From the NCBI RefSeq assembly GCF_025118155.1, contig NW_026251406.1, forward strand, positions 441,501 to 505,500: a stretch of DNA of 64,000 bases, written 5' to 3'. The stretch is from Cokeromyces recurvatus. Lineage: Eukaryota > Mucoromycota > Mucoromycetes > Mucorales > Mucoraceae. The translations under genes and the position numbers were made by a program. Of the stretch, positions 36,380-46,713 are shown in pieces (position 1 is the stretch's first letter; each line of letters opens with the position of its first letter). The notes below the pieces were generated by a model. It saw nothing but the letters and a program-made list of their open reading frames with translations, was not told the origin of the DNA and searched no databases.

Positions 36380-38103
36380 ATGTCATCAAAGGTAATCAAC
36401 TATTTTTTTTTTTATTATTCAATGTCAATGTTTAATTCTAAATAAAGCTAATTACTGTTCATCATAGTTTGAAATAGATCAATGGCAAGCAGCCTGTACT
36501 GCATTTGATAATAAAGATTATGATTTGTCACTAAAGACCTTCATCGTAAGTAATCTATTGAGTTTCAAAATAAAATAAAAGAACATTTAAGGGGGGTGGT
36601 TTACTGAGTTTTTAATTGTTTGATGTATGTATAAAGGGTATAGCAGACAACGCGAAAATGTATTTCAATATTGGACTTATCTTTGCGACAGTAGAAGATC
36701 ATGATCATGCGGTAATATAATGTAACATTTAATAACCTTCTATTATCCCATATAATTCATTATTAAATACGATATAAAAAAAAAGCTAGGGGCTTATTCA
36801 AAGGCAATTTCAATGGATCCTTATTTTGCAGTAGCTTATTTTCAAAGAGGCGTATCTAATTTTATAAAAAATGATATGGAATCCGCAAGAAAAGATTTTG
36901 ATGAAGCTTATCAAGTAAGTCTATCACATTCTTTGACTTATTTCTCTCCCCTCCTTTTATTTAACTCCTTATTATTAATAGAAACTTCGTGGAAATCAAA
37001 TTATCAATTATCAGCAATTGGGATTAAGTTTTCGACTTTATTCTTGTGAAGTGTTATTTAATAGAGGCGTCTGTCAACTCTATTTGGGTAAAATAGATGC
37101 AGGTCTTACGGATTTATATCATGCACAAAAGGCAAAAATGACAGAAGAACATGATGTAATTGATCAAGCAGTGAAAGATAGAGGGAAAGGTTATTCAGTT
37201 TTTTCTATTCCACCCTTTGTGATATTTAGGCCCCCTGAAAGTAAATTAAAACAATTTAATGGTGTAGACATATTTGCAGTCGTAAATGAATTTAATCAAA
37301 AGAAGCCAAGTCAAATAAAACGTAATAATTCTATTTTATTAAATGAAAAGCTTCGTTGTTATAAGCAACCTATTCCCATTCAATCAACCTCTACGCAAAA
37401 AAGAAAGGACTCTAATCTCGGAATGTATTACTCTGATGATTCTGCATCTACTCTTTCTTATGGTTCTTATCGATATCATCGTCAAGAAAATGGTCGACAT
37501 GTAGATAGTGGATTTGAATCAGCACTTGAGGATCGATATTCTTCTTCTTCATTGTTGGGTAGAAATTCAACCTATTATAAACATCAAACTAAAGGTCAAC
37601 TTCATTATTCTTCTTCCCCTATTTCACGTATACCCAAATTACATGAAGATTTAGATCATTATTATTATGGTGATTTTGATCAAGATCTAGATGAAGTATA
37701 TGGATCTTTGCATACGGTATCCGTACAAGATAAAGAAAAAGACCGTATACGAAGTCGATTAGTCGCTAATAAAGATGATATTCATATTCAATCTTCAACT
37801 TCAACTTCAACTATTGGATCCAATAATAGCAGCTCAACTAATAAAATTAAGATCAAAGCTCATTATACAGATACAAGGATTTTACTAGTTTCCAATTCAA
37901 TTCATTTTGATGAATTAAAATCGAAAATTCGAGAAAAATTTGGTGCACCCACTTCAATACGATTACAATATAAAGATGAAGATAATGAAATGGTTTTAAT
38001 GATTGATAATGATGATTTATATATGGCAAGACAAGTGAGTAAATCTCGTCATGGTATGAATGATTTAGAAAAATTGGAAATTTGGTGTGTTGATTCACTC
38101 TAA
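36380..38103 (+). CDS. NoxR/p67phox-like regulator: TPR and PB1 domains
   Basis: Five exons (36380-36391, 36468-36545, 36637-36711, 36786-36914, 36982-38103) give 471 residues. Residues 5 to about 170 are four TPR-type helix pairs with the NoxR signatures KMYFNIGLIFATVEDHDHA, DPYFAVAYFQRGVSNFI and YSCEVLFNRGVCQLYLG. After them comes KGYSVFSIPPFVIFRPPESK, the activation-segment equivalent. The middle is Ser/Tyr-rich and likely disordered. The C-terminus (about 385-471) is a PB1 domain: KIKAHYTDTRILLVSNSIHF, then IRLQYKDEDNEMVLMIDNDD. In filamentous fungi NoxR binds Rac and turns on NADPH oxidases. Exon 1 codes only MSSK. A matching oxidase is not in this window. Confidence 0.85.
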
Positions 38104-38636
38104 ATACATATTGTATAATACCTATTCCCCCCCTTTTCCTTTCTATTACTTTTCATTTATTATTTATTTTTATAACCATTTTCTATATTTGTATAATAAA
38201 TAACAGCAACCCCCTAGTTCAACAAGTCTAAAAAAATAACGTGACTCAAAATGCTAATTTCATAAATAAAAAGATTTTGTTTTATATAACATAAAATGAA
38301 AGGGGTAGTAAGTAAGTATGCAAGAATGGGCAAGGCAGACAGAAAAAAATAAAAAAGAAAAAGAAGGTGAAGGGAAAGCTATGATAATGTTATAAGAAGA
38401 AGAAAAAAAATGAAACACTAGCGTTGGTTAATTAAATAACCATTGCAGCAACTTAGAACCAAGATTTTCACTAGGGAGGGGATAATTTTAATTTATGGAG
38501 AGTGAATTCTGACCAGAGAATAGTGCCATAATGTAATAGACGAGGTAACTAGAATGATAGAAAGGAGACTAGATTCAGCGACTGAGAGAGGGAAGATATA
38601 TGTGTAGACAAAGAATTAAAATATGATCTTGGTAAA

Positions 38637-38667
<31 letters not shown>

Positions 38668-39184
38668 GGTAAGATGATAAATGTATGATTGAAGCTCACT
38701 GCCTCGTAGCCCGACCCACCCATCCTAGACGCTAAAGGGATAACATAGATAAATAGCCAACAAAGGATAGGATCTGTACCTAGATTTTAGAATGGTACAC
38801 GTTCAATAAGTTGGTGTATAGGAGCTTCTATGAAAAGAATAAATATGAATAAAGGGCAGAAGAACTGTATAAGTTCTGTTTTTATGAATTTCTTGTTAAA
38901 GAATATACTTTAATAACAATGGCCTTTTTTTAATTTTTTTTAATGTCATACTTTATATAAACAAAAGGATTATAATATCAATGTCCCCTTCTTTTACTAA
39001 ACATTTGCTTGTTTATATATACACACACGTACGTTTAAATATTGTTGTAGTAATAACGAAACACAAACTTGTGTATAAAAGAACTCTTGACTAGAATAAA
39101 ATAGACTATCAAACTTTGTTTTATTATTATAATATAACGAGAATATTGGAGCTGAGCTTTATAATAGACTTTGGGATAGGATGA
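38104..39184. other. Intergenic region, convergent gene ends
   Basis: About 1.1 kb between the 3' ends of the NoxR-like gene and the secreted protein gene. It includes a 27-base T run near 38641-38667 and a short GC-richer patch near 38698-38735. No gene seen. Confidence 0.4.
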
Positions 39185-39682
39185 TTAACTGTAATCACCG
39201 GGTACAACCCTTTCACAGCCATAACTAGAAATACCTACATTGCAGTCAGATGGTCTCTTACAGCAACGAATACAAAAGTGATTACTATCAGGCTCAATCA
39301 AGTTCACAAAATAGGGATAACCATTACAAGTAGTGGACTTGATATTTTTATTATCGTATTGTCCTCCACCGTCAGTTTGCTTGAGAGAATATTTTCCACG
39401 ATCTGTTGTGCCTGTCACTTGAACATAGAGTGAAGTACTCTTAAAATGAGCAGATTTAATAAATCCAGAAGGGAAGATGGCCTTTCCACCAAGTCCAGGT
39501 CTTGTACAAAATGGGACACCATCATTTTCTGTAGCTGCTACATCATCTCCTGGATGTGGTGGCATAAATGAACAAAAGTCGCTATCAGACTTCACTTTGA
39601 TTTGGTAACCTCTTAAGACTGCAGCAGACGCTGATGTAAAACATAAGGTAATAAAAAGAGAAAATAATAAAATAGATTTCAT
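39185..39682 (-). CDS. Small cysteine-rich secreted protein
   Basis: A single exon of 165 codons. A clear signal peptide, MKSILLFSLFITLCFTSASA, is followed by a compact domain of about 140 residues with eight cysteines. Recognisable segments are DFCSFMPPHPGDDVAA, GFIKSAHFKSTSLYVQVTG, DGGGQYDNKN and FCIRCCKRPSDCNVG. Composition is balanced and GC-richer than its surroundings, as expected for a well-expressed, conserved secreted protein. I believe similar proteins occur widely in fungi with no known function, but I cannot run a search. The cysteine count suggests four disulfides. It could be a wall-associated or effector-like protein; nothing shows an enzymatic site. Confidence 0.85.
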   Translation of the reverse strand: MKSILLFSLFITLCFTSASAAVLRGYQIKVKSDSDFCSFMPPHPGDDVAATENDGVPFCTRPGLGGKAIFPSGFIKSAHFKSTSLYVQVTGTTDRGKYSLKQTDGGGQYDNKNIKSTTCNGYPYFVNLIEPDSNHFCIRCCKRPSDCNVGISSYGCERVVPGDYS

Positions 39683-40377
39683 TTTGGTTATTATTAAAGA
39701 AGAAAGAAAGAAAATAGTGTTGTTATTGTTGTTGCTCTTTTATATTAAAATTATCAGCAGTGTATGATCATTATATAACGACCACAAAATTTAATCTTGC
39801 TGTTGTAAATACCAATCGGAAATTTTCACTCTTTATATTTTGTTCACGCTATCAAAGGGCAAGATTATATTGACACATTTATGTTTGATACTGTAAGTAC
39901 TGTATTAGAAGCTAGTAACAGATCAATAAATATCTCTGCTACACCAACTAACGTTCCTAGTTGCGTAATAATGATAAAATCATATATGTTTATATGCTAC
40001 ACGTATTTCCAAAAACTGATTATTGTTATTACTCTTAATACTCTTTTATTAAAAAAAAAAAAAAAAAAAAAAGAGTATTTTACAATCCCGACCTGGTACA
40101 ATTATTCAAGACACAGTATTTGAACTTTAATTCTGAAAATTTCTCGAACAGAAAAAAGAAATTTGCTGGACGAAATAAAATAATTTTCAGATGATTTTAA
40201 CACTTTAGTTTAGACAGTAAGAATATTATTTTCAGACTACTTGAATACCTTTTTCAGACGAAATAAACATACTATTTAAGATATTGTTAAAACCAGTTTT
40301 TTTTTAAGATTATAGACTTCATTCATTACAATTCAGCCAATGAGCCACTTTTAGCTAACGAAGTCTCATCTGACAAG
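39683..40377. other. Region between secreted protein gene and transposase relic
   Basis: It holds the promoter of the secreted-protein gene on the left. On the right are short repeated motifs resembling TTCAGACGAAATAAA (about 40172-40275), which could be subterminal repeats of the broken transposon. No intact terminal inverted repeat was found. Confidence 0.4.
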
Positions 40378-41427
40378 ATGGACCTTGAAGACATCGCAAT
40401 TTAACATGGAGATTTGGAAATGATCATTGATTTCGAAAGGGCTGCCGAAACAAAAGTAGCTGAGATGGAAGAAGCCGTCGAAACTATAACTGTTCAGATG
40501 GAAGAGGTATTATTAGAGGAGAATAAGCAGTGATATAAAAAATACGGTCACGATCAAATAAAGCGAATGATTGACTTGATTCAGGAGGAAGGCTTATCGA
40601 TACCCAAAGCAGCAGAAGCATGTGGTATCCCTCGTAGTTCTGCCTATAAGCTTATTAAGGAATATAATACATCAAAAGCATCGATTATACCAACTAGTCT
40701 TCCTAAAAAAAAGGGGGGGACCACGTCCTAAAAAGCTTTTTAGAGAGCACTCGAGATTCCTTATTGACTTGTTCGACAAAAGACCAACAGTTACTTTAGA
40801 AATTGCTAAAGAGGAGCTATGTAGAAATTTCGAAGGACTGGAGATTTCTATACGTGGTCTTCACAAACATATAACTGAGAAATGTTAGCTGACCTTGAAG
40901 AACGCGACAAAGTATACACGTGAAAGAGATTCTCCTCGAATAATTGAATTGCGTAATAAGATTGTTAGTGAATGGAAGCACGTAGGTGTGAACTTTCAAG
41001 GAAACTTGCATTTTTATTGATGAGGTCAGTTTTCATTCGCAAATGATGAGAAGTAAGGCGTGGTCAAGAAAAGGAGTATCTGCTACGGTCAAAGTGCCTA
41101 CACAAAAAGGCGTTAACATCAGTATAATCGGCTGCATTGCATCTTTCGGCATAGTCAATTTTTCGAAAGTAGATCACATCAAGAAAATTGATGCCGAGAT
41201 AATCGAAAGAGAATTTCATTCAAAGGAGGAGAATAAGGGCAAGAAACGAAAATCAAGCAGTCAGAAGGAGGTTAAACCAAAGCCCAAGAAAGGAACCACC
41301 GCCTATCATATTGTTAAATTTGTAGAAGCTGCCATGTACATTTTGGATAGGCTAGACAGATAAGGGCTACTTTACAGTCATGGATAATTGTCGTATCTGT
41401 TATGGTCATAGTCGTCCTTACAACTAA
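40378..41427 (+). pseudogene. Broken IS630/Tc1-like transposase, second family
   Basis: Pieces of a transposase lie in changing frames. First is a helix-turn-helix, IKRMIDLIQEEGLSIPKAAE. Then, after a frame change in the A/G run at about 40707-40721, comes GGPRPKKLFREHSRFLIDLF. Then TRERDSPRIIELRNKIVSEW, the first catalytic region (DEVSFHSQMMRSKAWSRKG) and a Lys-rich insert follow. The second catalytic Asp survives in YFTVMDNC, but the NPIE region is missing. Stops occur at several points, including TAA at 40402. It is related to, but clearly different from, the intact transposase at 19275-20630. It appears cut off where the repeat at 41425 begins. Confidence 0.8.
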
Positions 41428-41910
41428 GTTAATAGAAATAAACCATCATTTATTACATAATAAAGAGGTTATTCAAATAAAACTAGTGTATTGTACTTCA
41501 CAGCATGATATTCATTCTACATTCAGTTTTAATAATAGTCATTGTTAGAGTATTCGAACATTAAAGAAGGGATTATATACATTGTGTTATGTAATAATAA
41601 GAATTTAACGGGATTATGATTGTTATATTCAATTACATAATCATTTACATAAGTCATACATATTATATATACATCTATAATATTAAATATTATTATGTAA
41701 TAATATCTTAGAAAATGATAGTAATAGTAGCTTATAAATAATGGGTATTGCTATGACTGGAGTATTCACTGTAAATTAATATTAACGCGTTGCTTACTCC
41801 AGAAATAATAATTAGTAACAGTGACAGCTCAGGGAGAATGAAGATAGAAATAGATCTTATTGCAAGCAGAATTATTCGGAGACAATATTTGTGCTTAAAG
41901 GCTTTGTTAT
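41425..41910. repeat. Dispersed repeat Q, copy 1
   Basis: The sequence starting near TAATAGAAATAAACCATCAT matches, with many substitutions and indels, a stretch at 60045-60340. Shared blocks include TTACATAAT-AAAGAG, GTTATTCAAATAAA, TTGTACTT and TTATGTAATAA. The left edge sits exactly where the transposase relic stops. The class of element is not known. Confidence 0.6.
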
Positions 41911-42183
41911 AACAGTATTCACTTATCTAAATCACACTTCTATTAAGATCACTTACCTTGCAAAACATATAAATAGTCCTTGTCATTTTTCCATATTATT
42001 TTCTTCTTGTACAATTTTTGTATTATTTTTTCTTCAATAAACTATACCAAGTTTTTACAGACTTGTCTTTTCTGTTTTCTCTTTCCTTATCTTTTGTACT
42101 CAAAACATCAATTATTACGCGTATTTGTATTATTCTTAGTTTACCCCAGTTTAACTTGTATAAAGTTATTTTTATAAATTTGT
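41911..42183. other. LTR-like promoter/poly-A module
   Basis: It contains CATATAAATAG (about 41966), then AATAAAC (about 42034) and TTTTACAGACTTGTC. The last part resembles CTTTTCACAGACTTATCC near 44985, which also follows an AT-rich TATA-like stretch. The pattern recalls an LTR or small transposon promoter, but no terminal TG...CA pair was proven. Confidence 0.3.
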
Positions 42184-42371
42184 ATTCAGCAGAACAATAA
42201 TAGAAGAAGGTATATTTTAGATGTAGGACTTTTATTAATTAATTATTTTTCTATATAAGGGTAAATATACTAAATATGTTTATAGAGAGAATTATTATAC
42301 AAATGCACTATGTATTCTATTATGACTATTTATCTTATTGAATTAAGATACATCTTACAACCATGACAGGT
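42184..42371. repeat. Direct repeat R, left copy
   Basis: It starts ATTCAGCAGAACAATAATA and ends CTTACAACCATG. It matches 44087-44249 in the same orientation with scattered changes and a few indels. The two copies bracket the serine-recombinase-like pseudogene. Confidence 0.8.
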
Positions 42372-42528
42372 GGGTAGCCTTTTTTTTATGCTCCGTGAAA
42401 ATGGCCAAGTGGTTAAGTATTTTTTTTTTTTTGCTTATTTCTTTTGCAATAACGAAAATAATTATCTGCATGTGGAAAAGATATTGCAGTGATATGAAAA
42501 CGGGGAATATAGTGCCAATGGTATGTAT

Positions 42529-43495
42529 TTAGGTATTTCTGGATCTCTTTACGGGGCCTTGACGACAGTTGAATCTGCTAATTATATCATCTTTGTGAAG
42601 CAGTTCATGACGGGTATATACATTTACCTTGTGGCCTTCATCCACCGAGACTTCGATAATGGACTTGTTGCTTTTGATGAAACGTCGCAAATCATCCACA
42701 TTGGTAGAAGGACCAGCAAAATCGATGACAACCAATCGTACTTTTCGATTTGTTTCTGTGATGAAGTTAATCATAGTCTGCATATCACTGCTACATCCCA
42801 CAAAATGCTGAGACAAGTGATGAAATGTGTCGTGATCACACGACAAAATTGGCTCATTGGCAGATGAGTTGATCGACACAAAGACTTCTTCACAAAGAAG
42901 CTTCTTTTTTTAGTTTGTAGATCTGAAGATTAACAGAATTTATTTTGGCGGCCTTTGAGTCTTTTGTATTGCTTTTTCGAGCATATCCAATAGTACAAAT
43001 GCTTGACATTGTTGATTTTACATTTGAGCGGAACTGCTGCATATTGATGATATGCTTCCATGTAAAATCCCGAAATTCTTCACGAATGAGATTATACCAA
43101 CGGCCACTCTTCCGTTGTTTGTTTATTTGCTTTCGTTTCATCAAACCCCATGCGCCGTCTTTGGCCATCCATTCACATAAATGACTAGAAATCAAGTCAC
43201 CGTCAGGCAGATATGATCTGACGATGGTGAAGACTTCCTCTTCCGTTAAGAACAGCTGTTCTGTTAAAGTTGGAATAGGATTCAGGGGCATTATTTGTTT
43301 ACAAAGATCGATAATGCCGGATCGTGATGGTGCAATGGAAATGCAATGTTCACTGATATCACTACTGCTTTCACTGGATTAATTATATTCATCTGTAGCG
43401 ACAGGTGAAGTTTGTGATATGTTGTGAGCTGTTGTTTCAGCATCTGTTATTATACGATGGACAGATACCAAACGTTTAAACTTCCAAGGCTCCAT
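42529..43495 (-). pseudogene. Serine-recombinase-like protein gene, broken
   Basis: The minus strand encodes about 320 residues starting MEPWKFKRLVSVHRIITDAE. There are two breaks: a TAA at 43379-43381, and a one-base frame change in the A7 run near 42902. The N-terminal half (TEEEVFTIVRSYLPDGD, KDGAWGLMKRKQ, GRWYNLIREEFRDFTWKH) looks like a DNA-binding region. Then SSICTIGYARKSNTKDSK, NLQIYKLKK, EEVFVSINSSANEP and VRLVVIDFAGPSTNVDDLRR follow. This order matches the resolvase fold: G-Y-x-R-x-S catalytic serine, then Q..L, then the (L/I)-D-x... strand-helix. The catalytic arginines expected after that Asp are not seen (FAGPST instead). It lies between direct repeats R. The serine-recombinase assignment is by motif pattern only. 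Confidence 0.55.
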
Positions 43496-44086
43496 ATTTA
43501 TTTTCTTGGTTGAAATGACAACAGCAAATGTTGGATCGCCATTGACAATTGTAACTGGTTCCAGGCCAACAGTACGTAATAAAGTAGTTGCTAATGTACA
43601 GTGGTCAAAGGAGACTTCAAGACCATATATTGAACACGCTGCTTACTCTGTCGTCATACCCATTTTAAACGAAAAAGTAAGAAATAAATTCACCACCTGA
43701 AAAAAATCGGTGTTTTTAAGTGTTTTAAAGTGACTGTCATGAGCTGACTTATAATGTCACGTTTCATGATTAAACCTGTGGATTATAAATTTATGCAAGG
43801 AATCTCCTGAAACTCTCTTGATCTACTTTATCAAACAATATTAAAACTTCTAACACTTCATTATCTTTAGCATATTTTATTCAGTCATTAACTAAAATTT
43901 TTGTGATTCACATCTTATCTCAGACTTCTTTAACAATTCTTATAAATACCCCCCTATCAATTTAAATTCATAAATAAAATTATTAACTTTAGAACCATTG
44001 TTCGGTCTCGTTGACGTTTTTTTGTCTTTGTATTAGTTTTGTTTTATAATACTTTTTATTTGATATTTTACAAGAAATGTTAAAAT
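43496..44086. other. Upstream part of the repeat-flanked element
   Basis: Between the pseudogene start and the right repeat there is a 64-codon plus-strand open frame (43506-43700) of unclear meaning. There is also a TATA-like TTATAAATACC near 43939. Upstream exons of the recombinase-like gene on the minus strand may lie here but could not be resolved. Confidence 0.35.
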
Positions 44087-44249
44087 ATTCAGCAGAACAA
44101 TAATACAAGAAGATATATCTTTAGATGTAGGACTTCCATTAATTATTTTTCTATACAAGGGTAAATATGCTAAATATGTCTATAGACAGAATTATCATAA
44201 CAGTGAACTATATGTTCTATTATGACTATTATCTTACAACCATGGCACC
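44087..44249. repeat. Direct repeat R, right copy
   Basis: Same orientation as 42184-42371. It starts ATTCAGCAGAACAATAATA and ends TTACAACCATGG. Confidence 0.8.
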
Positions 44250-45000
44250 ACATTTCCACTTGCCATTTCTACTTGTTGTGTATATAATGATGTATCAGAT
44301 AATAGCTTATGATATACATATCAGAGTCATGAAGGTCCGAATGATATTATAGTTATTGATAGTACACTTTATGCAGACAATATTAGTTGATTTCAGTTTA
44401 TAAGACACTCTTGTGATGAGAAAAATAGTATCATAATTAATACTGGCATTATGAGATAATGATACGCTAAACATAGTGTAAAGAGTTATTATTGATAAAG
44501 ACATATGAATTATAGATTGTACCTATTAATTATATATTTACATTATTATAATATTACCTAATGTACTAATTTATAATTATAATCATTTGCTATCTATACA
44601 CTATACAATATAATGAAATTCATTCAAGTAGTACATTGAGGAATGAATATATACATCAAAAGCATCTCCCCTATATCATTCACAAGTATGAACAAACGAA
44701 ATCTCGTTATTTAGTTTCAAGAAAAATAACTGACTAGATCGAGCACGAATAATTTAATGTTTATTAGAGTGATTAATTCTCAATCAGGGCTCAAACACAA
44801 TAACTTTAATCATTTTATAGGAAATATCCTTCTTTCAAGATATCTTCATTCTGTTCCTGTCGCGAAATAACCCCGTTCTCCACAAGATATGATATAAAAT
44901 AAGGATCCATTTTGCACTCACTTTTATAATTCAATTTTTAATTTTATTTTATTCAATTTATAATAAAAGTTTTATACAAACTTTTCACAGACTTATCCTG

Positions 45001-45036
<36 letters not shown>

Positions 45037-45464
45037 CTTCATCTTATCAGCAATTGCCCCAAAAAAAAAAGAGCAAGTGAAGGAATTAAAAAACCTTAAT
45101 AGGCCCAAGGGAGAAAAAAAAAAGGGGGGGATATAGATAGCAAAATGAAATTATCAGTTGTTTATTTTTGAAGGTGCATACATTCAATTAAGGAGCTATC
45201 AATCTAAGGTTGTTAAGAGTAGTAGTGGTAGTTTTTTTTTCATGTTGACCGTGATCTAATTATTATAACAAAAGCTGACCACCGTATATTCTACTGACTG
45301 TAATGATCATAATGCTTAGTGAGGATGAAGGAGTGTTACTATTGCAATATTTTGGGATGAAACTGAGACTGGTTAGATCAAACGAATAGCAATAATAAAA
45401 TTCAAAAAGTAAAAATAGACTTGACATATTTACCTAAATTTTCCCATTAGGAAAAAAAGAACCC
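44250..45464. other. AT-rich repeat-derived region
   Basis: No gene. It includes a second promoter-like module (about 44890-45005), a T run at 45005-45034 and poly-A/G patches near 45061-45130. It lies between repeat R and TnpB/Fanzor-like copy B. Confidence 0.4.
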
Positions 45465-45885
45465 CCTCATGTTTGAGACGACACTATCATTGTTTCTGAC
45501 GAGAGAATGCAGAGGCGGGCAACCTCAAGCAGTTAATATTTTAATAGAGATTTGATGAATTTTTTTTTTTGCGGTATTGTAATTACGTTGTCTTAGTATT
45601 CTACAGCTTTAGCAGGCCAAGAAGAGACCATAAGAGTCTATTATTGTAGGTGTAAAATCTCTTTTAAAGCATGAATAATAAATTTGTTTTACATTAAACT
45701 AAATATCTATAATCGTTACAATCAAATCACCACGCCTTTTGTCTGTTTAACACTTCTTTCCACAAATAGGGTGGTGACTCCTGTTTGGACACCTTTAAAC
45801 TTGACAGTACTCTTATTAAAGGCTATAACTGGAATTGTTATATTATCTTGATAAAGGATTTTTTTTTTTTTTGGTGTCCAATACA
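45465..45885 (-). pseudogene. Degraded TnpB/Fanzor-like protein relic, copy B
   Basis: The minus strand reads, in broken frames, KFKGVQTGVTTL then (frame change) WKEVLNRQKA, then RDFTPTIIDSYGLFLAC, a stop, SCRILRQRNYNTA. It aligns piece by piece with copy A at 17380-17840: GVxxLLWKxLLxRQ, FTPxIxxxYG, C..C, QRxYN. It also shares non-coding flank (TTAGGAAAAAA and GAGAGAATGC-like blocks). Where copy A has RDYNA, this copy has RNYNT, so the last RuvC acid is lost here. Both copies are old, diverged members of one family. Confidence 0.5.
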
Positions 45886-46410
45886 TACCCCTTTATCTAC
45901 TACACAACAAGTATACTATCGTTTACAAAATACTTGTATTTAACTTACCTGATCTCTTTTATAACTTGAGAAGTTTGTTCTTCTTTTTTTTTTATTTCTT
46001 TTCTGTATTTTTTTTCCCCACTATTCACTAAAATATTCACCATTTCTTATCTAGTACATTGTATACATTGATAACAGAAAGAAAAAAAAAAGTCCAATTA
46101 AAGTGCTTAATCCATTATAAAGGACAGTGTTTCTTTTAAGCGAAATGCAATCTAGGTAATATATTCAATATATGATGGGGCCAGTTTCTACCTTTAGTAT
46201 ACCAATTACATGTTATGTCCAAAGGAGAATATTAATTTTGATATTAAACCAATAAAATAAGTATGAATATGAGTCTATTTCACATTTTTTTTTGCTACTA
46301 CAATTATTCGAAATAATATATATGTGTATGTGCGTGTGTGTTTATTACAAGAAAGAGGGTATTAATATACAATATATATATATATATATAAAATAAATGG
46401 AATGAGTTAA
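45886..46410. other. Intergenic region
   Basis: AT-rich sequence with a TA run near 46372-46390. It leads to the 3' end of the small membrane protein gene. No gene seen. Confidence 0.4.
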
Positions 46411-46713
46411 TTAAAAAATTGCATATTCTCCAAGATCAAACCAAGAATCATCCTCAGGATATTGCGGTGAAGCTAAATTTTGAAGCTGCCATAATAAAAG
46501 CATGACTGTAGTCGAAACGGTAGCTGCAACAAAAATAGCTGCTGTCATTGTTTGTAAAAAAGGTGAATGTCGACGAATGTATCTCTGAAGAGCACATGTT
46601 ATCTTGGCTAATTGACTTTGTTGTTGTTCATGTGATGATTGGGAAGGAATTGTTTGATATAGTGATTCATAGGAGGGAGGATCTTTAGGTATCAAGTATT
46701 GCGTTGATGACAT
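46411..46713 (-). CDS. Small single-pass membrane protein with PPSY motif
   Basis: 100 residues if started at MSSTQYLIPKDPPSYESLYQ. The longer open frame begins in A/T-driven sequence upstream (46866) and is less likely. A cytosolic-looking N-terminus has a PPSY motif of the kind bound by WW domains of Rsp5/Nedd4-type ligases. A basic stretch (LQRYIRRHSPF) comes next, then one membrane helix (MTAAIFVAATVSTTVMLLLW), then a short acidic tail ending FDLGEYAIF. The family is not recognised. The motif arrangement suggests a tail-anchored-like protein or ligase adaptor; this is inference. Confidence 0.55.
   Translation of the reverse strand: MSSTQYLIPKDPPSYESLYQTIPSQSSHEQQQSQLAKITCALQRYIRRHSPFLQTMTAAIFVAATVSTTVMLLLWQLQNLASPQYPEDDSWFDLGEYAIF

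Noticed and set aside
42523..42867. 114-codon plus-strand open frame
   Set aside because: It lies opposite the recombinase-like pseudogene, whose minus-strand frames carry the recognisable motifs.
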